Positions 26,484 through 34,903 of a DNA stretch of 64,000 nucleotides are shown here, in pieces. Both the position numbers and the translations under genes were made by a program. Each line of letters starts with the position of its first letter. Within the stretch, counting starts at the first letter, position 1. The notes below the pieces were generated by a model that was given only the letters and a program-made list of their open reading frames with translations, did not search any database and had not been told where the DNA came from. Source of the DNA: an uncultured Blautia sp. (GTDB lineage: Bacteria; Bacillota; Clostridia; Lachnospirales; Lachnospiraceae); contig CATXEA010000012.1 in the NCBI GenBank assembly GCA_958367245.1, forward strand, positions 1 through 64,000. The letters are read 5' to 3'.

Positions 26484-27470
26484 ATGAAGCGTATTCAGGA
26501 AGATATAAGAACAGGACAATTTAAACATGCCTATCTTCTGTATGGGGATGAGGCATATTTGCGTCAGCAATATAAGCATAAGCTTGCGAAGGCGCTGAAT
26601 CCGGATGACGATACCATGAATTTCAGCCGGTTTGAAGGAAAAGGGATTGATGTGAAAGAATTGATAGACCTTTGTGAGACAATGCCTTTTTTTGCGGAAA
26701 GGCGGGTAGTGCTTCTGGAGGATACGGGTTTTTTTAAAAATAAGTGCGATGAACTTGCGGATTATATGAAAGAACTGCCGGATTATCTTTACCTGATTTT
26801 TGCAGAAACGGAAGTGGATAAGAGGAGCCGGATGTATAAAGCGGTAAAAAACTGCGGATGTGTGACAGAGTTTGCAGGTCAGGACGAAAAAACACTGATG
26901 CGGTGGGCTGCAGGCATTCTCGGAAAGGAAGGAAAAAAAATCACCCAGAGAGACATGGAGCTTCTTTTGACAAAGACCGGAACGGATATGGGGAATCTGC
27001 GAATGGAGCTTGAAAAACTGATTTCCTATACGGAAGGACGGGAAATCATATCTTCAGAAGACATTGAAGAAATCTGTACAACACAGACGACAAATAAGAT
27101 TTTTGACATGGTGAGAGCCGTTACTGAAAAAAATCAAAAGAGGGCGCTGGAGCTGTATTATGACCTTCTTACTCTGAAAGAGCCTCCTATGCGAATTCTG
27201 TTTCTTCTGGCAAAACAGTACAGACAGCTTCTTCTCACGAAAAAAATGACAGCCGAAGGGGCTGCGCAGAGTGAAATTGCGTCGCGGCTTGGAATTCCGT
27301 CCTTTGCAGTGCGCAATATTGCTGCCTGCGCCCGTTCCTATAAGACAGAGGAACTGGAGGAAGCAGTAGAAGATTTCGTGAATGCGGAGGAAGCGGTGAA
27401 AACAGGGCGTCTGGGAGATGTGCTCAGCGTGGAGCTGCTTATTGTGAAATACAGTTCTGTTCGACAGTAA
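26484..27470 (+). CDS. holA: DNA polymerase III delta subunit
   Basis: This 328-residue protein is the clamp-loader delta subunit. The N-terminal segment AYLLYGDEAYLRQQYKHKLAK corresponds to the usual YLLYGEE motif, and the degenerate AAA+ region and the helical collar (MRILFLLAKQYRQLLLTKKM) are typical. holA commonly follows comEC and precedes rpsT in Firmicutes, and the same order holds here. It starts after AAAAGGAG. Confidence 0.95.
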   Translation: MKRIQEDIRTGQFKHAYLLYGDEAYLRQQYKHKLAKALNPDDDTMNFSRFEGKGIDVKELIDLCETMPFFAERRVVLLEDTGFFKNKCDELADYMKELPDYLYLIFAETEVDKRSRMYKAVKNCGCVTEFAGQDEKTLMRWAAGILGKEGKKITQRDMELLLTKTGTDMGNLRMELEKLISYTEGREIISSEDIEEICTTQTTNKIFDMVRAVTEKNQKRALELYYDLLTLKEPPMRILFLLAKQYRQLLLTKKMTAEGAAQSEIASRLGIPSFAVRNIAACARSYKTEELEEAVEDFVNAEEAVKTGRLGDVLSVELLIVKYSSVRQ

Positions 27471-27482
27471 AAAAAGGAATGA

Positions 27483-27518
27483 AAAAAGACAACCACATGA
27501 CGGTGATGGTTGTCTTTC
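27483..27518. terminator. Bidirectional terminator between holA and rpsT
   Basis: AAGACAACCA pairs with TGGTTGTCTT around a short loop. T-rich sequence lies on both outer sides, so it ends both converging genes. Confidence 0.8.
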
Positions 27519-27576
27519 ATTTTCATTTATAAGCTTATAATTAAAAACGAATATCTATTGACCGATACAGCAGAAA

Positions 27577-27840
27577 TTAGTTGATGCTGTTAACGGCTTT
27601 GGATAAACGAGAAACTTTTCTAGCGCAGTTGTTTTTGTGGAAAACACCTTTAGATGTAGCTTTGCTGATTACGGAAACTGCATCTTTTAATGCTGCCTCT
27701 GCTGCTGCTTTATCTTTAAGAGCTACTGCAGCCTCAACTTTTTTGATAGCTGTTTTAACGGAAGATTTGATAGCTTTGTTTCTCGCAGCTTTAGTTCTGT
27801 TTACTAAGATTCTTTTTTTAGCAGATTTGATATTTGCCAA
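27577..27840 (-). CDS. rpsT: 30S ribosomal protein S20
   Basis: This 87-residue, lysine- and alanine-rich helical protein matches S20 throughout (ANIKSAKKRILVNRTKAARNK at the N-terminus, KGVFHKNNCARKVSRLSK at the C-terminus). The start is TTG at 27840, 8 bases after GGAGG, giving the expected sequence beginning M-ANIKSAKKR. A TTG at 27855 is also in frame but lies on top of the ribosome binding site. A non-ATG start is notable for such an abundant protein. The gene sits opposite to its neighbours with its own promoter. Confidence 0.95.
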   Translation of the reverse strand: MANIKSAKKRILVNRTKAARNKAIKSSVKTAIKKVEAAVALKDKAAAEAALKDAVSVISKATSKGVFHKNNCARKVSRLSKAVNSIN

Positions 27841-27886
27841 TTCTGACACCTCCAATTCCGGTATAATAATTATTATTGCTGTTTGC

Positions 27887-27914
27887 CATAAGAACAGACA
27901 CGGGCGTTCCTATG
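27887..27914 (-). promoter_or_regulatory. Hairpin in the rpsT leader
   Basis: In the roughly 80-base leader, CATAGGAAC pairs with GTTCTTATG (one G-U pair) around a ten-base loop. It could be an S20-binding autoregulatory structure, but this is only a suggestion. Confidence 0.35.
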
Positions 27915-27927
27915 AACATGCTTGTAT

Positions 27928-27956
27928 ATTCTATTATAATTAGCGAAAAATGTCAA
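27928..27956 (-). promoter_or_regulatory. rpsT promoter
   Basis: On the minus strand TTGACA (27951-27956), a 17-base spacer and TAGAAT (27928-27933). Confidence 0.7.
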
Positions 27957-28095
27957 TACATATTTCCATAAAAAAAAGAAAAACTAAGAAAAGCGGCTGC
28001 TGCTTCAAAAATGTTATAGCTGATAGAAAAGTCAGGAAGCGGAGAAACAGCAGAAAGGCGTTTAGTATACTTTGAGAGAATGACGGAGGCGGAGC

Positions 28096-28998
28096 ATGTT
28101 GGAAAATTACAGAATCAGGACAGACCTTGCGCTTGAGGCAACAGAACGGTTTACAGAAGAAAATGTGGAAATCAGGGGTGTGGAAATACATGAGACTTAC
28201 AATGAGGAAAAGGATGTCCGCACCACTGTGGTAAAAATTACGACAGAGAACGGCGCGCGTACGATGGGACGGCCGCAGGGAAATTATATCACAATCGAAG
28301 CGCCGGATCTGTCTGTGCCGGACGAAGACTATCACAGGGAAATTTCCGAGGAAATCGCGTCTCATCTGCGGCAGTTGATCGACCTTGACAAAGAGCAGTC
28401 TGTTCTGGTAGTAGGTCTTGGAAACAGGGGAGTGACTGCGGATGCGCTGGGGCCTCGCGTGGTGGAGAATCTTCATATGACGAGACATATTATAAGAGAG
28501 TATGGATTAAAGAGTACGGGAAAAGAAAAGATGCACCGGACAAGCGGAATCATTCCCGGCGTAATGGCTCAGACAGGGATGGAAACATCGGAAATCGTAC
28601 AGGGAATTGTGGCAGAAACGAAGCCGGATGTGGTGATTGCCGTAGATGCGCTTGCGGCGCGCAGTACGAGAAGACTGAACCGTACGATTCAGATTACAGA
28701 TACAGGGATAAATCCGGGTTCAGGAGTACAGAATCACAGAATCGGTCTTACAGAAGAAAATCTCAAGGTAAAGGTCATCGGCATCGGCGTCCCTACAGTG
28801 GTGGATGCCGCGACAATTGTCCATGATTCTATGGCGCATCTGCTGGAAGCCCTTGATGAGGCTGAACAGAAGGAATTTCTGGAGGAGATGATTTCCCCCC
28901 ATCTTCACAGTATGTTTGTTACGCCGAAGGATGTGGATGAAACTGTGAAATATTTAAGCTTCACCATATCGGAAGGGCTGAATATGGCGTTTTCCTGA
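28096..28998 (+). CDS. gpr: GPR spore protease
   Basis: This 300-residue endopeptidase degrades the small acid-soluble proteins of spores at germination. It is made as a zymogen, and the short N-terminal propeptide (IRTDLALEATERF) is recognisable. GLGNRGVTADALGPRVV and VIAVDALAARSTRRLNRTIQITDTGINPGSG are family hallmarks. The start follows GGAGGCGG. It is followed 80 bases later by spoIIP, the same order as in Bacillus and many Clostridia, showing that the organism belongs to a sporulating lineage. Confidence 0.96.
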   Translation: MLENYRIRTDLALEATERFTEENVEIRGVEIHETYNEEKDVRTTVVKITTENGARTMGRPQGNYITIEAPDLSVPDEDYHREISEEIASHLRQLIDLDKEQSVLVVGLGNRGVTADALGPRVVENLHMTRHIIREYGLKSTGKEKMHRTSGIIPGVMAQTGMETSEIVQGIVAETKPDVVIAVDALAARSTRRLNRTIQITDTGINPGSGVQNHRIGLTEENLKVKVIGIGVPTVVDAATIVHDSMAHLLEALDEAEQKEFLEEMISPHLHSMFVTPKDVDETVKYLSFTISEGLNMAFS

Positions 28999-29078
28999 AA
29001 ATACCATAGATGTCTGTCGCGAGTACGGGAGTATAAATCAGGAGGTTTCGTCATAGGATAACGTGAGGTGGTGATCAG

Positions 29079-30200
29079 GTGACGAAATTCCAGAAAGCAG
29101 TAAGCGTGTGCATGAGTCTGTGTTTTTTTATGATACTGGCAGTGCTGCCGGGACAGTTTTTTTTTCGGGAAAATGTGTACAGGCAGTTGCCGCTGTACTG
29201 CTTTCTGGAAGAAAGGGCTGCGTCTGCGCCTCCTGCACAGGACTGGGAGACATACGAAAAAATTGTGGCTGCAAACGGGGCGTATCTGGGGAAAAAAATC
29301 CGACAGGAACAGCTAAGGGCGAAACGGCTCAGGGAGGCAGAGGAAAACCGGGATGAAAAAGAGCAGGAGCCGGAAGCATCTTTGGCAGAAGAGCCGGGGC
29401 TTGAAACAGCGGCGCTTCCGCATCCTGTTATCGACCTGTCGCCGGAAAGGCTTTCAGACAGTGATTATCTCCTGAATCAGTTTTTTGTAGAGGATTCTGC
29501 GACAGAGGCGATTCCCGGGCTTTTAAATGCAGCCCGTTTTCTTGAAAAAGACCTGACCATAAAGCAGGATTCGTCTGCGCCGCAGATTCTCATTTATCAC
29601 AGTCATGCATCAGAAACTTTTGCAGATTCCAGAGAAGGAAGGCAGGGAGATACAATTGTGGGGGTGGGAAGCTGTCTTGCGCGTATTCTGAAAGAAAAGT
29701 ACGGATATCATGTGATTCACATAAAGGATGCCTTTGATATGGCAGGAGGGACGCTGGACAGAAGTAAAGCCTATGATTACGCAGGAGAATTCCTGACGTC
29801 TTTTCTGGAGAAGAACCCCAGTATTGAGGTGATTCTTGATGTACACAGGGACGGCGTACCGGAGGACCGTCGTCTGGTGACGGAAATAAACGGAAAAAAG
29901 ACGGCTCAGATTATGTTTTATAATGGTATCAGCTATACGAAGGAACAGGGAAACGTGGATTATCTGCCCAATCCCTACATAGAGGACAATCTGGCATTTT
30001 CTTTTCAGATGGAGTACCAGGCAGCGCAGTATTATCCTGATTTTTACAGATGCATCTATCTGGCAGGATATAGGTATAATCTGCATTTGCGGCCGAAATC
30101 CATGCTTCTTGAGGTGGGCGCTCAGAATAACACGGTACAGGAAGCAAAAAACGCAATGGAACCCTTTGCGGAGCTTTTGAATAAAGTGCTTCATGGCTGA
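29079..30200 (+). CDS. spoIIP: Stage II sporulation protein P
   Basis: This 373-residue protein has an N-terminal membrane helix (about residues 8-28), a charged linker and a C-terminal amidase/endopeptidase domain. That domain contains ILIYHSHASETF, EVILDVHRDGVP and LLEVGAQNNT. SpoIIP degrades peptidoglycan with SpoIID and SpoIIM during engulfment. The start is GTG at 29079, after GAGGTG. A sigma-E-like pair (GTATAAA near 29031, CATAGGAT near 29052, 14 bases apart) is visible but lies very close to the start codon, so it is weak evidence. Confidence 0.95.
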   Translation: MTKFQKAVSVCMSLCFFMILAVLPGQFFFRENVYRQLPLYCFLEERAASAPPAQDWETYEKIVAANGAYLGKKIRQEQLRAKRLREAEENRDEKEQEPEASLAEEPGLETAALPHPVIDLSPERLSDSDYLLNQFFVEDSATEAIPGLLNAARFLEKDLTIKQDSSAPQILIYHSHASETFADSREGRQGDTIVGVGSCLARILKEKYGYHVIHIKDAFDMAGGTLDRSKAYDYAGEFLTSFLEKNPSIEVILDVHRDGVPEDRRLVTEINGKKTAQIMFYNGISYTKEQGNVDYLPNPYIEDNLAFSFQMEYQAAQYYPDFYRCIYLAGYRYNLHLRPKSMLLEVGAQNNTVQEAKNAMEPFAELLNKVLHG

Positions 30201-30277
30201 AAAAACGGATAAAATTATGTGGCTATTTTATGGGCTATCATATATAATTAGGCATATGATGAAAGGAGGTTTTTCAT

Positions 30278-31435
30278 ATGAAAAAAAGAACCTGGATGGC
30301 ACTTGCAGCAGCAGGATGCATGATGATGGCACCGATGACCGTAATGGGCGGGGAAGAAGCCGGTATGTCTAACGATGTTTACAGTTTTCAGATGGAGTAT
30401 GATGGAGAGCTTTTTCAGCTTCCAATGGCGTTTTCGGAACTGACGGACAGAGGCTGGCAATTGAGTAAGTACGATGATCCTGAAATGAAGGTAGGAACAA
30501 ATTCCTATGCAATGGTCGGATTTGTCAAGGGAGATCTGGAACTCCGGGCAGACGTAATCAATTTCGGAATCAATGAAGCGGCGCTGGAGGACTGTCTGAT
30601 CGGCGGACTTACTGTGGATGCAAGCTATTCGGAGATGGATTTTGGTGAAACTCCTGTACAGCTTCCCGGCGGAATATTGATGGGAAGTTCCAATCTGGAC
30701 GACATCAAGGCTGCATATGGAGAGCCAAGCGATACTTATGAGGGCGACAACTATGTGAAGGTAACATATGAAAGAGATACGTATCAGGATGTGGAGCTTT
30801 ATGTATATAAAGAAAAAAATGCGCTGCTTCAGGCATCTCTGAGGAATTTTACGGAACCGGAAGGCTTTGATAAAGGCAGCGTAAGTACAGAAGCGCCGGA
30901 CATTGTAACTGCATATAAAGCTCCGACAGAACCGGGAAAAGACTTTATGGATCCTGTAGTAGAGTATTTCGGAGACCTTTATGCGCTTCCGGCTCCTGTT
31001 TCTGCTTTTACAGCGAATGGATGGGAGCTTAAGGATGTAGAAGAGGGAGCTTTTGCAGAAGGCGGTGGTCTGGAATTTATTGAAATGATGAAAGAAAACC
31101 AGACTGTGAGATTCGGTGTTTATAATCTGACAGAAAATGCAGTTACGATTGAGAACTGCTTTGTTACAGAACTGAAACATGCAGAGTACGACCCGGAAGT
31201 GATTGCCATGAAGCTGGCGGGAGACATCAGCATTGGAGCAGAAAGGGATAATCTGGTAGCTCTTGCCAAAGAAAAAGGCTTCGTCTGCGAGCTTGATGAA
31301 GAGGGCAGCTATCTGACAATTTATAAAGATAAGGAGACTAAACTGGAGAGAAGGCTGGAAGTCTGGTTCAATAAGGACAAGAGTAAATCACAGGCTGCAG
31401 GTCTTACCTACAGAAATGAGATTCTTCCCGAATAA
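30278..31435 (+). CDS. Secreted protein with an internal domain duplication
   Basis: This 385-residue exported protein has a signal peptide (about residues 1-24, MMMAPMTVMGG) and no membrane anchor. I do not recognise the family. It consists of two homologous halves, about 30-205 and 225-380. YDGELFQLPMAFSELTDRGW aligns with YFGDLYALPAPVSAFTANGW. ALEDCLIGGL aligns with TIENCFVTEL. The later DIKAAYGEP...VTYERDTYQDVELYV aligns with NLVALAKEKGF...LTIYKDKETKLERRLEV. Each copy resembles small extracellular domains common in Lachnospiraceae, with a conserved ALP/QLP and GW motif. GGAGG precedes the ATG. It stands alone between spoIIP and lepA. Confidence 0.75.
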   Translation: MKKRTWMALAAAGCMMMAPMTVMGGEEAGMSNDVYSFQMEYDGELFQLPMAFSELTDRGWQLSKYDDPEMKVGTNSYAMVGFVKGDLELRADVINFGINEAALEDCLIGGLTVDASYSEMDFGETPVQLPGGILMGSSNLDDIKAAYGEPSDTYEGDNYVKVTYERDTYQDVELYVYKEKNALLQASLRNFTEPEGFDKGSVSTEAPDIVTAYKAPTEPGKDFMDPVVEYFGDLYALPAPVSAFTANGWELKDVEEGAFAEGGGLEFIEMMKENQTVRFGVYNLTENAVTIENCFVTELKHAEYDPEVIAMKLAGDISIGAERDNLVALAKEKGFVCELDEEGSYLTIYKDKETKLERRLEVWFNKDKSKSQAAGLTYRNEILPE

Positions 31436-31466
31436 AAACCTGTGTAAAAGATTACATAAAAATCCG

Positions 31467-31496
31467 GTGACAAATCCAAGGTCTGTATGCTATAAT
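31467..31496 (+). promoter_or_regulatory. lepA promoter
   Basis: GTGACA (31467-31472), an 18-base spacer and TATAAT (31491-31496) preceded by TGC. Confidence 0.6.
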
Positions 31497-31547
31497 ACAA
31501 AATTAGCAAAGAAACAGTTTAGAGAAAGACAGAGGAGGAACTCCTGA

Positions 31548-33356
31548 ATGATAGACCAGAGTAAAATCAGAAATTTCTGTATTATTGCCCATATTGACCA
31601 CGGTAAATCTACCCTGGCCGACCGGATTATTGAGAAGACAGGTCTTCTGACTGAGCGTGAAATGCAGTCCCAGATTCTTGACAACATGGATCTGGAGCGT
31701 GAGAGGGGAATTACAATCAAATCTCAGGCTGTTCGTATTGTATATAAGGCTCAGGACGGAGAAGAATATATTTTAAACTTAATCGACACACCGGGACACG
31801 TAGACTTTAACTATGAGGTTTCCCGAAGCCTTGCAGCCTGCGACGGAGCAATTCTTGTGGTAGATGCTGCCCAGGGAATCGAGGCGCAGACTCTTGCAAA
31901 CGTATATCTTGCGCTGGACCATGACCTTGATGTGATTCCGGTTATCAACAAAATCGACCTGCCGAGCGCAGATCCTGACCGCGTAGTAGCCGAGATTGAG
32001 GATATCATCGGTCTGGAAGCCCATGATGCGCCGCGGATTTCTGCCAAAACAGGCGTAAATATCGAGGGGGTTCTGGAACAGATTGTTCATAAGATTCCTG
32101 CTCCTCACGGCGATGTGGATGCGCCGCTTAAGGCTCTTATTTTTGACTCAGTATACGATCCGTATAAAGGAGTAATCGTTTTCTGCCGACTCATGGACGG
32201 AAGAGTAAAAAAAGGAACTCCTATCCGTATGATGGCTACCGGGTTTGCCACAGAGGTTGTGGAGGTCGGTACTTTCGGCGCAGGGCAGTTTATCCCATGT
32301 GAAGAACTGACAGCAGGTATGGTTGGTTACATTACTGCAAGTATTAAGAATGTCCGCGATACCCGTGTAGGTGATACGATTACCAACAGCAGCAATCCAT
32401 GCGCGGAAGCGCTTCCGGGATATAAAAAGGTAAATCCTATGGTTTACTGCGGGCTTTACCCGGCTGACGGCGCGAAATACGGCGATCTTCGAGATGCCCT
32501 TGAGAAGCTTCAGCTAAACGATGCGTCCCTGTTTTATGAGCCGGAGACATCGGTGGCTCTTGGTTTCGGTTTCCGCTGCGGATTCCTCGGTCTTCTCCAT
32601 CTGGAGATTATTCAGGAGCGTCTGGAAAGAGAATATAATCTTGACCTTGTAACTACTGCGCCAAGTGTTATTTATAAGGTTTATAAGACAAATGGCGAGG
32701 TTATTGACCTGACAAATCCTACCAATCTTCCGGATCCTTCAGAGATTGAGTATATGGAAGAGCCTATGGTAAACGCAGAGATTATGGTGACTACTGAATT
32801 TATCGGCGCGATCATGGAGCTCTGTCAGGAGAGAAGAGGCCAGTACCTTGGTATGGACTATATGGAAGAGACACGTGCGTTACTGAAGTATAAGCTGCCT
32901 CTCAATGAAATCATTTATGACTTTTTCGACGCGCTGAAATCCAGATCAAGAGGTTATGCGTCACTGGATTACGAGCTTTGCGGATATGAACGCAGCGAGC
33001 TTGTGAAGCTTGATATTCTTGTAAATAAAGAAGAGGTGGATGCTCTTTCCTTCATTGTACATAGCGAAACAGCCTACGAGAGAGGACGCAAAATGTGCGA
33101 GAAGCTGAAAGATGAGATTCCGAGACAGCTTTTTGAAATTCCGATTCAGGCAGCGATAGGAAGCAAGGTTATTGCCAGAGAAACAGTAAGAGCTATGCGT
33201 AAAGACGTTCTTGCCAAATGCTACGGCGGTGATATTTCACGTAAGAAGAAACTTCTTGAGAAACAGAAGGAAGGCAAGAAGCGTATGCGTCAGGTAGGTA
33301 ATGTAGAAATTCCGCAGAAGGCATTTATGAGCGTTCTGAAGCTGGATGATAAATAA
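31548..33356 (+). CDS. lepA: Elongation factor 4 (LepA)
   Basis: This 602-residue translational GTPase has G1 AHIDHGKST near residue 15, G3 DTPGHVDF near 85 and G4 NKID near 135. The EF-G-like domains and the LepA-specific C-terminal domain follow (KLLEKQKEGKKRMRQVGNV near the end). LepA acts on stalled or assembling ribosomes. Length and motifs are complete. The gene is probably co-transcribed with the lipoprotein and hemW genes downstream. Confidence 0.97.
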   Translation: MIDQSKIRNFCIIAHIDHGKSTLADRIIEKTGLLTEREMQSQILDNMDLERERGITIKSQAVRIVYKAQDGEEYILNLIDTPGHVDFNYEVSRSLAACDGAILVVDAAQGIEAQTLANVYLALDHDLDVIPVINKIDLPSADPDRVVAEIEDIIGLEAHDAPRISAKTGVNIEGVLEQIVHKIPAPHGDVDAPLKALIFDSVYDPYKGVIVFCRLMDGRVKKGTPIRMMATGFATEVVEVGTFGAGQFIPCEELTAGMVGYITASIKNVRDTRVGDTITNSSNPCAEALPGYKKVNPMVYCGLYPADGAKYGDLRDALEKLQLNDASLFYEPETSVALGFGFRCGFLGLLHLEIIQERLEREYNLDLVTTAPSVIYKVYKTNGEVIDLTNPTNLPDPSEIEYMEEPMVNAEIMVTTEFIGAIMELCQERRGQYLGMDYMEETRALLKYKLPLNEIIYDFFDALKSRSRGYASLDYELCGYERSELVKLDILVNKEEVDALSFIVHSETAYERGRKMCEKLKDEIPRQLFEIPIQAAIGSKVIARETVRAMRKDVLAKCYGGDISRKKKLLEKQKEGKKRMRQVGNVEIPQKAFMSVLKLDDK

Positions 33357-33388
33357 TCATCCGCACAGAATGCGCGGGAGGAATTCGG

Positions 33389-33712
33389 ATGAAAAAAATA
33401 TATAAAAAAAGCCTGGTCATTTTGATGGTTCTTGCAGGATGTACACTGATTGGCGGCTGTGGCTGCGGCAAAAAGAAAAAGCCGGACGATGCCTCTACAA
33501 AGGTAATGCAGATTACCATTACGCCTGAGCCGACTCCGACTGCGGCTCCGGAACAGATCAGTTCCGAAGCAGTGCTGAAAAACGGAAATCTGACTATGGT
33601 AAATCTTTATCTGGCGCAGAATAAGGATATCCCGGAAGAAGCTTCCGGTGATGCAGCAGGAGAAACAAACGATACAGAAACAGAAGGAAAAGAGGATGGA
33701 AGCGAAGAATAA
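33389..33712 (+). CDS. Small lipoprotein
   Basis: This 107-residue protein has a lipoprotein signal (VLAGCTLIGGCGCGKKKK). Several cysteines make the exact lipid-anchored residue uncertain. A threonine-proline linker (TITPEPTPTAAPEQ) and an acidic tail rich in glutamate and glycine follow. No domain is recognised. A conserved-looking middle segment (EAVLKNGNLTMVNLYLAQ) is the only part with structure-like composition. It follows lepA by 32 bases after GGGAGG, and its last 17 bases overlap hemW. Confidence 0.75.
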   Translation: MKKIYKKSLVILMVLAGCTLIGGCGCGKKKKPDDASTKVMQITITPEPTPTAAPEQISSEAVLKNGNLTMVNLYLAQNKDIPEEASGDAAGETNDTETEGKEDGSEE

Positions 33713-34847
33713 TAAGACGGCTTCCATGGAAATCTATATTCATATTCCTTTTTGTGCAAAAAAATGTGAATACTGTGATTTCCTTTCCGGCCCTGCAGGC
33801 GGGAAGGAGCAGAGAGCTTATGTACAGGCTCTTTTGAAGGAAATCCGGGCGGCAGAAGAAGGTCAGGGAAGGAGTGTGTCCTCCATATTTATTGGAGGCG
33901 GCACTCCTTCTCTTTTGAAAGAGGATTTACTTGGAAGCATCCTGAATGAAATATACGAAAAATTTAATCTGGAACCGGAAGCGGAGATTTCTATTGAAGT
34001 CAATCCGGGGACAGTCTCTTTAAAGAAACTGGAAGCCTATCGCAGAATGGGAATTAACCGACTGAGTATCGGTCTGCAGTCAACCGATGACAGAGAGCTT
34101 AAAACACTGGGACGGCTTCATAATTATGCCCAGTTTCTGGAGACGTATCAGGCTGCCGGAACCGCAGGCTTTGACAACATCAATATTGATCTGATGAGCG
34201 CGTTGCCGGATCAGACGTATGAAGGCTGGGTCACAAATCTGCGCAGGACAGCAGAGCTTTCGCCTGCTCATATTTCCGCATACAGCCTTATTATAGAAGA
34301 AGGTACGCCTTTTGCTCTGAGAGAGCTTAATCTGCCGGACGAAGAAACAGAATACAGGATGTATGAGGATACGGCGGCGATTCTGAAGGAATATGGATAT
34401 GAGCAGTATGAGATTTCCAATTATGCAAAAAAAGGAAAGCGCTGCCGCCATAATGTAGGCTACTGGACAAGATGTGATTATCTGGGCTTCGGGCTTGGAG
34501 CAGCATCTCTTTGGGGGAATAAACGATTCTCCAACACGGCTGACATGGAAGAATATCTGAAAAACAGCGCTTTTCCGGAAAGGATTCGCCTTATGGAGCC
34601 GGTTCTTTCCAGAGAGGATGAGATGGCAGAATTTATGTTTCTCGGTCTTCGCATGACAGAGGGAGTTTCCGAAGCTGCTTTCAGACAGGAGTTTGGCGTG
34701 GAAATGAGAGAAATTTACGGAGAAGTCCTGAAAAAATATACAGATATGGAGCTTTTGGAAGAGAAGAATGGATGGATTTTTCTTACAAGGAAAGGAATAC
34801 ATGTAAGCAATTCTGTGATGTCAGATTTTCTTTTGGAAACTCCTTGA
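33696..34847 (+). CDS. hemW: Radical SAM heme chaperone HemW
   Basis: This 383-residue radical SAM protein has the cluster motif CAKKCEYC at residues 20-27 within YIHIPFCAKKCEYCDF. FIGGGTPSLL and EISIEVNPGTV are typical, and a HemW C-terminal domain follows. HemW proteins resemble oxygen-independent coproporphyrinogen oxidase but deliver heme. The motif after the cluster (CDF) fits HemW better than HemN. The start at 33696 follows AAGGAAAAGAGG. A second ATG at 33726 lacks a ribosome binding site. lepA-hemW adjacency is common in Firmicutes. Confidence 0.9.
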   Translation: MEAKNNKTASMEIYIHIPFCAKKCEYCDFLSGPAGGKEQRAYVQALLKEIRAAEEGQGRSVSSIFIGGGTPSLLKEDLLGSILNEIYEKFNLEPEAEISIEVNPGTVSLKKLEAYRRMGINRLSIGLQSTDDRELKTLGRLHNYAQFLETYQAAGTAGFDNINIDLMSALPDQTYEGWVTNLRRTAELSPAHISAYSLIIEEGTPFALRELNLPDEETEYRMYEDTAAILKEYGYEQYEISNYAKKGKRCRHNVGYWTRCDYLGFGLGAASLWGNKRFSNTADMEEYLKNSAFPERIRLMEPVLSREDEMAEFMFLGLRMTEGVSEAAFRQEFGVEMREIYGEVLKKYTDMELLEEKNGWIFLTRKGIHVSNSVMSDFLLETP

Positions 34848-34872
34848 CGAACAAATGTTCATGTATTATACT
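34844..34872 (+). promoter_or_regulatory. uvrA promoter with LexA (SOS) box
   Basis: TTGACG (34844-34849), a 17-base spacer and TATACT (34867-34872) form the promoter. The palindrome CGAACAAATGTTCA (34848-34861) lies between and over these boxes. It matches the Gram-positive LexA/DinR consensus CGAAC-N4-GTTCG at all positions but the last. Repression by LexA and induction by DNA damage are predicted. Confidence 0.8.
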
Positions 34873-34903
34873 GAAAAAAACGCGAGAATGACAGGAGGAA
34901 CAA

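Noticed and set aside
29031..29059. Sigma-E promoter for spoIIP
   Set aside because: Boxes GTATAAA and CATAGGAT have plausible spacing, but transcription would start on top of the ribosome binding site, so I do not list it as a feature.
30248..31180. 310-codon open frame on the minus strand
   Set aside because: It is antisense to the duplicated-domain secreted protein, whose signal peptide, ribosome binding site and internal repeats show that the plus strand is coding.
33726..33728. Later ATG as hemW start
   Set aside because: It lacks a ribosome binding site, while 33696 has AAGGAAAAGAGG directly upstream and couples to the lipoprotein gene.
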